Shown: one piece after another, positions 1 to 11,985 of the stretch
How positions within the stretch are numbered: position 1 is the stretch's first letter
How the letters are laid out: each line of letters begins with the position of its first letter
Assembly: GCF_014805625.2 (NCBI RefSeq)
Contig: NW_023998417.1
Span: 2,256,032-2,320,031, forward strand
Direction: 5' to 3'
DNA: 64,000 bases
DNA from: Glossina fuscipes
Lineage: Eukaryota; Arthropoda; Insecta; Diptera; Glossinidae
The notes under the pieces: generated by a model
What the model was told of the DNA's origin: nothing
The model's input: only the letters and a program-made list of their open reading frames with translations
Database searches by the model: none
Made by a program: the position numbers and the translations under genes

Positions 1-316
1 TCCCTGCTCTGACGAAGCTGACGTAGCTGCCTTTCTTTTGTTTCCGTTGAGTAAGACACTTGAGTGGAGGTTTCTTACTCAAGCGTCTATTCTTTTGCGT
101 CCTTAAGTACATTTAATGCAACAATTAACAGTTATTTGGAGGGACGAATCGATAAACACGTTTAGAACGCGTCCCGTTTGATACTAATCACTTTATAGAT
201 TCCCCGAAGCCTCTTTCTGAATGTTGAAAACCGCTTTCACACAATTTCAATACAAGCACGACCTTTCCAAGTTGTTGCCCAATTTAAAGCAAAAAGTGTT
301 TACATGTAGCCATTAC

Positions 317-470
317 GTGGACAGATAGATAAACAAACGGACGGATAGACGGACATGATGATCAAGAATATATACATTCTATGGGGTCTTTGATCCTTCC
401 TTCTAGATGTTGCAAACATTCTGGCAAAATGAGCATATCCCTCATCCATCGGTGAGGTGTATAAAAAAAA
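317..470 (+). repeat. DINE-1-like dispersed repeat, right end
   Basis: A (GGAC/AGAC) tetranucleotide track is followed by ATGATCAAGAATATATACAT, a GGGGTCTTTGAT block, a TGCAAACATT block and a terminal GGTGAGGTGTATAAAAA. The same order of blocks recurs near 29883-30095, 44800-44913 and 60590-60700. Only the right half of the element is present. The match to DINE-1/Helentron-type repeats rests on the (GTCY)n core and the inverted ends seen in the fuller copy at 44.6 kb. Confidence 0.65.
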
Positions 471-3384
471 CTTTATAAAAGAAAAGTATATTCATAAGAA
501 TATGTGCTTAACGATTCCTTATTAGCATATCTATATACGTGCCTCATTGCTTGAAAATAATAATAATAATAATAATCAAAATAGTAATTGCGAATATTCT
601 GCAAAGTTTGATTGTTAAGAAACTACGCAACAATTGAACAAATAAACTCCTGGATAATTCTTTCACACATAAGTGACATTGTATGCAAACGTTATTAGTA
701 ACTGATCGAAACACTAAGAAAATATATTTTAAATGTTTTTTAATAAATTTTCTTCTTATGTATTATGACTGCCTCTACGAAGCGTAATGTACTCTATATG
801 TTGTTTTGATTGGCAGAGCATAAACCCTTCCAAAAAGTTTTTTCTTTAATATGTTGTGAAAAATACTCAGCTCTACAGTCCTCTATGTTGTACTTTTTTG
901 TCCTAACCTATCGCAGAAGGACATTGTTGCCTGTGTATAATTGTAACATGATTGGCGCAATGTTGTTTAAAATATTTACATGACAATAAAATTTCCAAAC
1001 GATCTTTTGCCGCAATGCTTCCTAATATTGATCTTAACTTACGTTGCAGTAAGAAGAATAGAAGGCATTTTTTCACGTCAAAAAAATACCGACCCAAGCA
1101 CAATAAAAACTCCAATCTGTCATCCTTCCCATCTAATTTTTATTTAATGACTTGTATTTCCCCTCTTTCGCAGCCATTACATCATTTGTTACTGCGTCAA
1201 GGAAAAAGTTCGTGGCATCTTCTCAATGAATAGCTTTAGAGCGGGATAAATTTGGTTAGCGCCAGTCCAAATTCATCAAATCACTCAAGCAATAGTGTAC
1301 TTAAAATTCAGATAATATTCAGCTATTCAGCATATCTTACAATATCACTTTCGCGAAAGAGAGAACATTCCGCACACTTGTAAAAAATATAATTTCTTTA
1401 TGATGAGATGAAATTTGAACGCCGACACATTTCACTTTATAATATCAGCGTGCATTGACAAGAAGAAATTGTCGTGTTGTTTGTAATGGGCGGATTTACG
1501 TGCTGCTGCTTACATAAGATAATGTTGATCGCAAGAGGTTTAAATCTATATAAAAACTTTTCTAAAAAAATGTTGTTAACAAATTATACTTAGAATTTAA
1601 AATTTAAATTAAATATTTTTTTTTTTTTTTTTTTTTTTTGTGCATTTGCTGAGTTCTTTTCATACGCATGCATACATACATTCCTTGAAACTTTAGTAAG
1701 CTCTTTTCCTGAAATTAATTTTCCAAACATTCTGCAGATTTATTGGCATTTGAATGAAACGCTGTTTGCTTATGGAAAAGTAGTACAGAAATGTTCAAAT
1801 ATAAAATAGTTTTGCAATATATAAATTTTCATAAATGAAAACTTTGTTTGCATACATATATATATATATATGTATTTATATATATGAAAGATTGAAAAAG
1901 TTTTACAGAATCAAAATAAATGTATTATATGATGCGCACATACCCAGCAAAGTTAACATATAATAATTATTGTATCAAGACAAATAAAAGGAGACAAAAA
2001 AAGTTAGTTTCATCAAAGATATTCTTGTAGGATTTGTTTAATAATTCATTTTACATATATATATATCTGATCCTTTTTTTACCAAAAAAATTATTGCCTG
2101 AAATTACGTTTGACTTTTACTAACTCATTTTTGCTTTGGTAATTTCCTACACTTTGGCTACATATTGATAGGAAAAAAATGCAGTCCCTGGTAAATTGAC
2201 ACCTGCCGAGTAGTATTCCTATGATGTCCATAGGACTATTTTAAGAAAAAAAAAAAAAAAATTACCACCTCTACGGATTAGATCATCCAGTTGCCATAGT
2301 TCTCTAACGTGCCGGATATTTGTAATTTCATCGCTAAATTTTTTTAAGAGCTTCTACAGTGAAGCTAAAGTGAATTGAATTCTCCTTTAACTTTATTGAA
2401 TTGATCAGACCACATATTTCTGCGCATACTCAATGGGTTACACAATGTGTTATATAGTTTCAATTCTTGAATTCAACTCTTGAGTCTGTCTGTACGTCTC
2501 ACCTGTCTGTGTGTTTGCGCAACTTTCTAGTACTTGTGGTAAACATTTTCCCATTAGCGAAAATGAATATATCGCCTACAAATATCAAAGGACACGCCTA
2601 CAATGCTCACATGTCTCTACAACTAAAACTTTAGAAGACATCAACTGCGCCTACTCCTTATTATGCAGCATGAGAATTTTGTTCTATTACTTCTTTTGTC
2701 TTTTTTTAGGGGGTAAACAGTGATGGGTAGAAAAGATTCCGCCCCGACTGAATTTAATTTTCCAACTTTTTGTTAATTTATTTTAAAAAATAAATGTAAA
2801 ATGTTAAGTCGATTACAATTTACATGAACTGTCCTTCAAAATATTATATAGCTCGTTAAAAAAATTTAACACAGACAAACAAAACAAAGATGGGTCATAT
2901 CGACTGATTACACTCCGATGACTTACGATATTACAACTATGTAAGCATATGGCAAATTTCAGTGAATGTCAATCTATGACGAGGATAACTGCAAAAAAAA
3001 AAAAAAATTTCAGTGAATTCGAAATAATCCAATTATTCGTTTAACAGATGTTCGCCAATGCCACTGCCTCTTACTTAACTTAATAATTATTTTCAATAAT
3101 ATTTTCATTCCAATTGATTGCAATTGAACGGCGAGCAATAGTCAGCAGAAGAATGACATGAACACAATACATTAAGGCACAGCTGCTGAATTTCCAGGCA
3201 TTTCTATTCAAATAACGCAAGCATTTCAGTAAACGCTTTTGCATTTTAAAATATCGAATCTTCCTTATCGCATTAATGTCAATCGAGAATTTATCTAAAT
3301 TTTAAAGAACTTCCTTACAATAGTAGTAAAATTTTCAATAAAATTTAAAATTTACGTAATAAAAACCATATATAAGGGAGATAG

Positions 3385-3461
3385 ATAGCTTTAGATACTA
3401 GTTCTTCAAGACTTTAGCCTTAGAATTTATTTCTCTAATAATGATAATAATAACAATAATA
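3385..3461 (+). repeat. tRNA-derived SINE, 3' fragment
   Basis: Carries the SINE body end (CTTTAGAT, then AAGACTTTAG, CTTAGAATTTATT, TCT) and a (TAA)-type tail matching the full copy at 9410-9619. The tRNA-like head is absent, as in a 5'-truncated insertion. Confidence 0.6.
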
Positions 3462-5686
3462 CGAATCAGTATTAATAGTGCATTTTCAAAAGTTGCCTTG
3501 ACTGGGGAATTAGGTATATTAGAATTTATTAGGAACAAATAGTATCCTCCTCCTCGTATCTTCTTCTTGTTTCTATGTCATTACATCAAGTTTTTTGAAT
3601 ACATTTCATCACATAAGTCACTTTGTCACAGCATCAGCTTAATTACTTTTGTCCAAATTGGTCTCTAGTTTTTAAATTTTGATATAAAACCTTGCCACCT
3701 TAGGTACTACATTAACTTTAAAAAGTGCACTAACAGCACCTCCGCAATAAACAAATTATTGTTGAGTGATGAGTAAGAAGAAAAAAATACAAAAAAACTG
3801 CTCGCCTCTTTCATTTCCCCGCACCTATAATCTCCCTTAACAACCAACGTGTGAACACAAAAAAAGGACTTCCCCTAAGTGGGTGGTGAAAGAAAAAAAA
3901 AATTGTAATAATAATATTTCCAAAAAAGAAAAACCAACAAATTCATTTTTCATCAAGAATACAAAAAAAAATGTATAACAATCCAGATAGAACGTAAAGG
4001 AAAGCAAGTGAAGAAAGAAAAAAAAACACTTTCATGTTCCCATCAATATCTTGAAACATATAAATTAATCGAAATATTCCCCATCATTGCTTGCCATGGT
4101 ACTTTGCCGCTTAACAGGTAGCTTGGAGATGCCCGCGCGGGGCATATAGCCTCGAGGTGAAATGGACAAAGAGTCATTTTCGCATATCTTCAGCTTTTGC
4201 GAACCGCTGATCTGCTAAATATGACTGCGTCGCTCTGAACTGATGGTAATCAGAAAAAGATTGCTCTGGAAGTTTCCAGGCCATGTTGAAGACCACCTCT
4301 TTAGCTAGTATATATGCGAACGTTTAACGTTTCTTTGGACGAGATCTCTTAATCCGCTTTCTTAATGTCTCATAACTTAAAGCATTTTCATCGCAAGTCT
4401 ACATTAATCATTTACCGAACTTTAGCTGCATTTTGTTCCAATCTAAGACATATAAATGCTAAGACTGCTTGTCGACATCCTTTGATATACACGAACGACA
4501 GTTTGTAAACAATTGAAACTAATGCCGTACAAGCATCAATGTTTTCATTTTGAATGAAACGAAGAACGATTGCGTTGAAAATGAATGTTTTATAAAAGCA
4601 ACGAATTACAAGAAAGAAGAAGGCGAAAATGAAGAAGAAGAAGAAGAATAATTTACCTAACATGACGCTTTAATTAAAAAAATGTTAAGGATAAACTCGA
4701 AGACATGTACAACGAACCCGATTACTTTTCAATTATAAAGTTTAAGTTAATTTTAAAACTGCTCTGGTAATCTGGTTAATTAAACTTTTGCCATTTGCAC
4801 TTCAAGGAATAAATTTATGATAACAAAGTTTCGCGATATTATGCATGAAGAGGAATTGACAATTGACGCGCTTAACGCGCATAAGAAAAGAAAATAAGTG
4901 AAAATGAAAGTCAATTTAACTTTACGTTAAGGGAAATGCACTTAATTTATATAAAAAAAAAAAATAAAAAAAACACACACCAAAACACAATTAAATCAAT
5001 AATTTAATCTAATTAATTTTTCATGTTTTCTTCTAAAACTTTAGCACAACTTTTTTCTTCAAGCTAAATAAAAATTAATGGCTCACGGATTAAAAGGAAA
5101 ACAAACACAATTATAAACAAGGAATATAGAATGGGCAACAAGATTATATTGAATTGTATATATATGCTAAGGGGAAGAGCAAAGGTGCATGTGTTTGTAA
5201 TGTTAGTTCACTTAGACGAAACCTGACTTTGTTCACTAATCTGAGTTAATACCGTTCGCCTGCTCATCATCCGCCAAAGTTTATTATCAAGAATAATGGC
5301 TTTCCTGTACTGTCATTCCATTACTAGTAAAAAAATAAATTATCTTGATCTCATGGCGGTCCTTTGGTATTCGCTAGATATTGTTTGATAACATTTTGTA
5401 AAGAACTGTAAAGTAAAATACAAGCAAAATGTTTGTATACTTGATTTTATATCGCTAGCTGCTGTGGATGGATCGTCAGAATTGTCTCTATGATCGATGA
5501 TTGAACTTCAAAATGGAGACCGATTTGCGGTTTGGAGCGAACTTTCCAGATTCAGTTTTTATTAAATCTCCACTATGTCGAATGCACGTAACTAGAGCCC
5601 GTCCGCTTGTTTGTTTTTGTTTCCTTTGGAAAGAAGGTAGCGGACGCGAGGACATGTGAAGCACTATCGCATAATTAAATAATCTG

Positions 5687-5837
5687 CATACGCCTGAGGA
5701 GCCGTAAGCGAGGAATCTCGACTAGCAACTCAATGATCGTGGGTTTGAATCTCAACTGCGGTAGAGTTTTTAATAAAGGCTTTCAGGCTTTAATTTATTG
5801 CTCTGGCGAAATTAATAATAATAATAATAATAATAAA
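5687..5837 (+). repeat. tRNA-derived SINE, diverged copy
   Basis: The head reads CGCCTGAGGAGCCGTAAGCG, then TCTCGACTAGCAACTCAATG, then the B-box-like GGGTTTGAATCTCAACTGCGG. It ends in an AATAATAAT tail. It lacks the internal A-rich stretch and most of the body found in the other copies, so it has an internal deletion or belongs to a short subfamily. Similarity to the heads at 7835, 8384 (reverse) and 9410 is obvious by eye. Confidence 0.75.
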
Positions 5838-7834
5838 TGATAAGAGAATATAAAATATATAAGAGAATTAAATTCCCCTCCCACATAAAAATAAAAAAAT
5901 TTCATTACACGCCTCGTTGAGATCTACGCCTTGACAATATTCAAAAAAAAAGAGATTCTACTGCACTCACTTAATCTTGCGTTGGAATACGAAAAAGCAA
6001 TCCAGGCAAACACTAGCATAATAAGGATAAAAAGGTAGCTATAGACAAAGCCAGCACAGTGCACAAACACATAATCGCCATGACTGCAATAAGGTGAACC
6101 ACATCTAAAATAATAATCGCAACTTGCCTAGTAGCGGCACAAAACAAGATAATCGGGATAATAATAACCGCAACTACAGTAACAACAAAAATTATAATAA
6201 CAACTTCAATAGAAATAATTAAGACTGATAGGAAGCGTAATAACAGTAATTAGACCAATAATAAGAGCGGAAACAATCACTTGATGGAAAACCAGGAAAC
6301 CGACTCAAACCGAACTTGGGACGAAACGCTTCAACCAGACATCAACCAAACACACAGCCTTCAAAATCTTGAAAATCTCACAAATATTCGCGTACAGTAC
6401 ATTAAATGTCAAAAAATGTAACCTAATCAAACTAAACTAAAGAGTGGAGAGCGATAAAAAAAAACACATTTACTTCAAGGGTATCAGGGAGACAAACGTA
6501 CATGTGCACGATCTACTTGCGTCTTGGGCGAATATATCAGGCCATGTAAATTTTAAGACGTGATAGTTTAATCTACCGAATGACTTGCAATGAACATGTG
6601 GCAGAGCTAATCCACGTTGACCCATGACTTAAAAATATCGCGATTCATGGAAATAAGTTGTGGAGAAGCAAACTTAATGCTGGTCATAACCATGTGTAGC
6701 GTGGCTTTCTTCTACTTAGAGTCAGTGACTGCAATAATTTTTTTTTTGTTTTTTTGAAAAACTGAATAAATCAAAGATTATATAAAATTAATAGCGAGTA
6801 GTATATAAAAACAACAACAAGTTATAGTACGCAAACAACCTACAAGCATAACAAACGATGCAAAGCATAGAGATGTCCGACCTTGACTTGCTGACGTGTT
6901 CAGGGTGAAACCAGGTGCTTCAGCAATACAGTTTATGTCATTCTGCTGCATACGCTACGACCCGGGACCATCAACACGTGACAGCGTTACCTCTATTTAC
7001 CACTTTGACGTGCCCTCGATAAGGGCAACAAAATCGTCATTGCGTTTTTATAGAATGAACTAAGGATTGGCCTGTGACGAAAAACTATAAATTGAACGAT
7101 CTTGGCCAAGCCTTATGGTGATTTGATGATAATTTAATGTCTTTAAATTAAAAGTTAGCTCAGAGAGTTTTCTTTTTTTTTTTTATTTAAGCATTAAAAA
7201 AAAATGTATTTGAAAGTTTGTTTGAAACGATAAAACTTCAAAAACATTGTATCGTCAATTTGAATACTTCAGCTGCAAGTTAATAAAAAAAAGATGAGGA
7301 AAACGAGAATTATTATGCGTCGGAAAATGTCAAACTGTATATACAACAAATATTTAAACAAAAGCAAAAAAAAATACAATAAAAAATGCAATGACAACAA
7401 CAATAACAATTTTTTAAAGTTTGTAAAAGTTGAATTTGCAATTGCTATGGATATCCCATATAAGTGTTGCTTGGCTTTACGTAGCTCAGGTGCTTTGTTT
7501 CAGAAGCAAGTGGACGCAGGAGATGTATGAAGCAACTGACATCATTGTAGTACGATAACTGGCGGCTTAAACATAACGGCCTTGCAACAACTTTACTATA
7601 ACAAGTAGTGGCAGCATATGAATATCGCCATACAAATGCATTGTAACGTGTTGGTATGTATGTTTTTGCTTCGTGGTACAATGCATTACCGTTCGGTCAA
7701 CCATAATGACTGTAAAATTTTGCTTGTATTCCTCAAAATCATCGGCAGTATTATGACCTATATAAGATCGCGACAAATGAAAATGGATTTCCAATCTAAA
7801 AACCCATAGATTTTACTCGAATTAATTAATACTC
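5838..7834. other. Unassigned AT-rich spacer
   Basis: No gene is seen between the first two SINE heads. 6080-6260 is rich in AATAATAAC-type simple sequence. 6880-7030 is locally higher in GC but shows no conserved frame. The frames at 7294-7530 and 7445-7809 have simple-sequence composition, overlap each other on both strands and extend almost to the SINE, so they are not called as genes. Confidence 0.5.
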
Positions 7835-8034
7835 ATCCGCCTGAGTGGACGAGTAAGCAATTGTCTCGACTAGTAACTCAATGGTCGGTGGATTCAAATC
7901 TCAAGTGCAGTAAAGTTTTTAATAATAAAAAAAAAAAAAAAAAAAAAAGAGGCGAAAGCCTTAGATGCATGGTAGTGCTTTAAGAATTTATTCTCTGGCT
8001 AAATTTATAATAACAATAATAATAATAATAATAA
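7835..8034 (+). repeat. tRNA-derived SINE, full-length copy
   Basis: The head CCGCCTGAGTGGACGAGTAA resembles a class II tRNA (Ser/Leu-like) 5' end with an A box. It continues through CTCGACTAGTAACTCAATGG and a B-box-like GGATTCAAATCTCAAGTG. An A run of about 22 nt and a short GGCGAAAGCC hairpin follow, then the body TTAGATGCATGGTAGTGCTT, AATTTATTCTCTGGCTAAAT and a (TAA)n tail. It sits 160 bp from an inverted copy. Confidence 0.8.
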
Positions 8035-8196
8035 AAATTTCATTATCAAAGTCCATAATGAAATGGGAGAGACCCTAAGCAGCTCTTTGATGATAAGTTT
8101 AGTAGCATTTTTCGGCAATTCTTCGCTGTTATATGCGCCGAGAATTCAATATATGTAAATTTTGTTTTGTAAATCTTAAAATTATTTTGAATATTT

Positions 8197-8384
8197 TATT
8201 ATTATTATTATTATTATTATTATAAATTTAGCCAGAGAATAAATTCACAGACTAAAGTCTTAAAGCACTAGCATCTAAGGCTTTCGGCTTAATTGAAAAC
8301 TCTACCGCAGTTAAGATTTAAACCCACGACCACTGAGAGTTGCTAGTCGAGACGCTTGCCTACTCTGGCACTCACGCGGATGAG
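8197..8384 (-). repeat. tRNA-derived SINE, inverted copy
   Basis: Read on the minus strand it has the CATCCGCG head, a GTAGGCAAGCGTCTCGACTA block, the B-box region, the AAGCCGAAAGCC hairpin, the palindromic AAGACTTTAGTCT body element and a (TAA)n tail. It lies opposite the copy at 7835-8034 with about 160 bp between them, so a read-through transcript could fold the two into a long duplex. Confidence 0.8.
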
Positions 8385-9400
8385 AATATTTTAATTTTCT
8401 AGCGCACAAGTACAATGAATTGTAATGGTTGAGCTAAAATAGGGAAAACTAAAGGCAAGGAAAGCGAAAAACAAGCACACGATGAGAGAGTTGCGCGCAC
8501 ATGACAGATGGACATACATACTTAAAGCGAAACGGGCATATCATAGAAGAGAATCAATAGACGAACATTGAGTTTGAAATGGACGAGTATAGCTTACAAA
8601 TAACGAACGAACGTATGTATGTCTCTTCAGTACTTAACCTTTTTTTTTTTTTTTTTTGAATTTAATTTAATTTATTATGTCTGCTAAGTTAGGCGGGGGC
8701 AGGGAATCGAATAAACCCTAAACCCACTAATATTACGAATATTTTTTCATTATTATTATTATTAATTTCCTGTTAAACAGTTGTTTTTTTTTTTTTTTTT
8801 TTTTGCTTTTTTTTAGCAATGTATTACTTTGTTTGCTAGCAAAATTAATTTGCTCTTTGTGCACTTATTTAACAAATTAATCAATTTTTTCAAACACATG
8901 TTTTGCTATTTAATTATGTGTACATCAGCAGGTACGTCAGCATATATCGATTAATAAAAAAAAGTACAGACATGAAGATGGCAAATAACGTCAAGTGAAA
9001 TCAACGTTGCTGTTGAGCGCTCGAAAATATCTTTCCTATATAAAAAAAAAAATTGTTGGCATATTTTTTGTGCTAAACGCTGCCATTGATCTGGGATTCG
9101 TTTTTTCTTTTTTTTTTTTTTTCATTAAAGCACTCTATTATCGTATTACACTTCTCGTCGATTATGTTTCTACGGGCAATTTGTTTTATATCAAATGCAA
9201 AATAAACACTCGATGAACTGCATTATATTTAATTTCATTTATTTAGTGGGTTTATCAAGGCAAGATAGCGGGCGAAAATGGACAATAAATTAAAAATAAT
9301 GAAAATTATTAATAAATTATTCTGTATAGAACTTGAATTTTATCTGAAAATTCAGTGACTTTGTGAGAACTTTGGCTAAAGGCTAAAGACATCCCTTAAT

Positions 9401-9628
9401 TAAGAATTTCTTTACCCGCCTGAGTGGCCGAGTAAGCAAGAGTCTCGACTAGCAACTCAATGGTCGTGAGTTCAAATCTCAAGTGCAGCAGAGTTTTTAA
9501 TAATAATAAAAAAAAAAAAAAGGGCTGACAGCCTTAGATGCATGCCTAGTGCTTTTAAGACTTTAGTCTTAGAATTTATTCTCTGGCTAAATTTATAATA
9601 ATAATAATAATAGTAATAATAAGAATTT
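9401..9628 (+). repeat. tRNA-derived SINE with target-site duplication
   Basis: This is the best-preserved copy (about 9410-9619). The head GCCTGAGTGGCCGAGTAAGC includes an A-box-like TGGCCGAGTAAG. The anticodon-arm-like GACTAGCAACTC resembles tRNA-Ser, and the B-box region reads GAGTTCAAATCTC. An A-rich linker follows, then a GGCTGACAGCC hairpin, an AAGACTTTAGTCTT palindrome and a (TAA)n tail. TAAGAATTT flanks it at 9401-9409 and 9620-9628, as expected of LINE-driven target-primed insertion. The tail gives no clue to the partner LINE. Confidence 0.82.
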
Positions 9629-9924
9629 TTTATTATCAAATTTCACCAATCCGTCTGCATCGTCGCCGTTTGATATCGATTCAAAATAAAACTCCTCTAA
9701 AAAGGAGCAATGAAAATTTTAAAGAAGCGGTCAGCAGAGAGCCCATAATATGTAAAGCCCTGTGCGCAAGAATCGCTTCTTTTTCAGTTAAAGAAAGAAA
9801 ATCAAGCCTGAAAATATTCGTGACGATGCCTAAAAAAGTTATACATATTAGAATGTGTATAAAATAAAAGTAGAGAAGGCTCTTGGACTTATGGAGATCC
9901 CTTTTGGAGTTTTGCCTTGTTATG

Positions 9925-10200
9925 CCCTGCACGAGTTATAGTATAAGCCAGAAGGACATGCACGCATCTTTTATTATACCGATCCATTCGGAATCATAAT
10001 CCATCCGCTCATAATCGATTCTAAGCCTGTTTGTCCGTTTGTTCGACTGGGCAGATATTTTTGTATTCAATCTATAGCTCGCAATTAATGGCATATTTTG
10101 ATAAAATTTTTTACACTGACGTGGTTTGGCCCAAGCGTGACTGGTTTGTATCGGACCCCTTTTTCAACCACTTCCGATATAATGCCTTGTTTTGAAAAAC
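9925..10200. repeat. Second brachyceran dispersed repeat (copy 1)
   Basis: Shares an ordered set of blocks with 17785-18085: a GAAGG start, TATACCGA..CATTCGGAATCATAATC, a GTCTGTC-like run, GCTCGCAATT / GGTCGCAATTTTTG, GATATTTTG..AAATTTT, and a GGTTTGGCCCAAGC / GTTTTGACCAAGC block ahead of a CGGaCC..TTTTT stretch. From memory this order resembles a repeat common in tephritid and muscid genomes. No coding capacity is seen. Confidence 0.5.
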
Positions 10201-11394
10201 GATTACACGAGTAACTTAAGCAAAATTTGCTTAGGGTATTTAATAGTGGGCCGTGGCCGACTATGATTTTTGTTTCTTTTTTTTTTTTTTTTAAAGATAC
10301 GTAAAATTTGGAGGCACAAAATTGTTTGCGTAAATCGGGAGATCGATGTATTATTATATGACTTCATTATAATTTTTTTTTTTTTTCTTTTTTACTTTAA
10401 ACTACACTTTATAAATTATTTACATTTTAATTGCAATTTATGTTGGAAAAAAAAAAAAAAGAAAGGGAAAATTGCTTGGTATGCACTGGTATGGATTTTT
10501 ATTCTTTTTTTTTTATTTGCATATTTATACTATAATAGCACTTAGTAATTAATTAATTGGTCCCTGTTATTATGCTTCAAAGCTTAACATGAATAAAAAA
10601 AAAAAAAAAAAAAAAACATTTGTTGTGCATTTATCATAATTTATCTTAGTAAGCAAAAATCGTGACTCTGCATACAATTAGTATGTGGCACGAATACATA
10701 TGTTTAATAAAATTACATGAAGAAATAGAAAACATTTCAACGCCATTATAATTTATTTTTTATATGCTTTTATATAAAACTAAAATATATGATATATGAC
10801 AAGCTTTCACTTTCATTATGATGCGATCAATTATGATATGAATTTTTGTATTGATATGCTTGAAAGGCTTAATAAATGATTCAAATTTTCTAATTTAAAC
10901 CGTTAGCTATGGGTTCATCATAGATTACATGGATAATTCATATGAGAGGTAAAAGCCAACGCAATTTGAATTCAATGTCAAAAAACTTTATTCATTAATT
11001 CGTTTAGAATGTAGAAGAATATCTGCTAACCGACTTGGACGAATGGTATAAGTAACAGCCGGTAACTCTAAAGATCGCAATCAAAGACTTTTCGTCTCAA
11101 TGTTAATATCATCTGGTTCGTTAGAAATAAAACTATCGATGACAACTTGGATTTTGCATAAGTAAAAGTCCTAATGGCCCTACGCCATCAAATATCTTAT
11201 CAAACCGATTAATAATCTAATTGCAATATTTCTTCTAGATGAATCCACTGAGATAAGAAACTTGAAAAGGATGCATTTCTTATTCTATAGAAATTCATTT
11301 ATTATTTAAATTATTTCAATGGGCGTCCAAAGTTAATGACCACTGAAGACTGGGGGTATGTGTACTCATTTCGTTTTTTTCCGTAATGTATGTT
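10201..11394. other. Unassigned AT-rich spacer with poly-A/T tracts
   Basis: Contains T runs at 10279-10291 and 10373-10386 and A runs at 10447-10460 and 10597-10616. The frame at 10270-10545 is made largely of these homopolymers. No gene is seen. Confidence 0.55.
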
Positions 11395-11985
11395 ACATTC
11401 AAAAAGAAGTTTCAGAGACTCTGATTAGCAGGAAATTTTGACTTGATTTAACCATGTCTGTCCGTCTGTGCGTCTGCGTGGTGCTGGTCGCAAAAATGAA
11501 GATATCGACTTCAAATTTGATAGAAAAAGTAGGAAATTGTTCAAATTAGTCAGAAGAGAAGCCCGCACTGAGGCGTAAACTGAACGCAACTTCGAACGCA
11601 ACCAAAATTTGTGGGTTTTCTGCTCCTTACTTAGAAATTATAAAAGTTTCGAAAAGCTGACGAAACACTCTACTTCCACTGCTTACAAAAATGGAAAAAA
11701 TTGGTCATGCCCGTCCAAAGTTACCAGTGATTAAATTTTCATTTTTTACTTACTTTTTTGACATTTCAGGCGTTATATTATATATATATTCCTCAAACGA
11801 AGATATATTATCTACCCAAAAATGAGTTCATTTCAAAATGAATATAGAGGGTAGCGCGACTACTTTTTTCTTAATAGTACCAATGATATGGGTATCAAGT
11901 GAAAGAACTTGAAGAGTAGAATGCGAAAAGCATAGTGGTGGGTATGCGAGATTCGGTCACCGCTGAATATAACTTTGCTACTTGT
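11395..11985 (-). repeat. DINE-1-like dispersed repeat, long variant
   Basis: The left end of the family is found in reverse at about 11940-11985 (GGTGGGTATG, ATTCGGTCACCG, ATATAACTTTG). The (GTCY)n core GTCTGTCCGTCTGTGCGTCT is near 11457. Between them lie blocks shared with the copy at 13647-14040 (CGCAAAAATGAAG..TCGA.TTCAA, an AACGCAAC region, TGGAAAAAATTGGTCATGCC). No transposase frame is seen, so it is non-autonomous. Confidence 0.6.

Larger units (their letters stand above)
1..5686. other. Gene-free AT-rich region
   Basis: No coding region is supported here. The stretch holds A/T homopolymers (for example the T run near 1619-1639), short TA and TAA microsatellites, one dispersed-repeat end near 317-470 and one SINE 3' end near 3385-3461. 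A perfect 10-bp inverted repeat (47-56 TTGAGTAAGA with 73-82 TCTTACTCAA) is present at the left edge. Open frames such as those at 903-1233 and 2511-2723 lack coding features, and the latter begins with GTG. Nothing else is recognisable. Confidence 0.6.

Noticed and set aside
4412..4663. 83-residue minus-strand frame with a hydrophobic start and a real ATG
   Set aside because: The Phe-rich start is a GAA/TTC simple repeat, not a signal peptide, and no promoter or family feature is seen.
7835..9628. tRNA genes
   Set aside because: A- and B-box-like sequences are present, but the acceptor stem does not close, each is followed by an A-rich linker, body and (TAA)n tail, and there are several worn copies. 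They are SINE heads.
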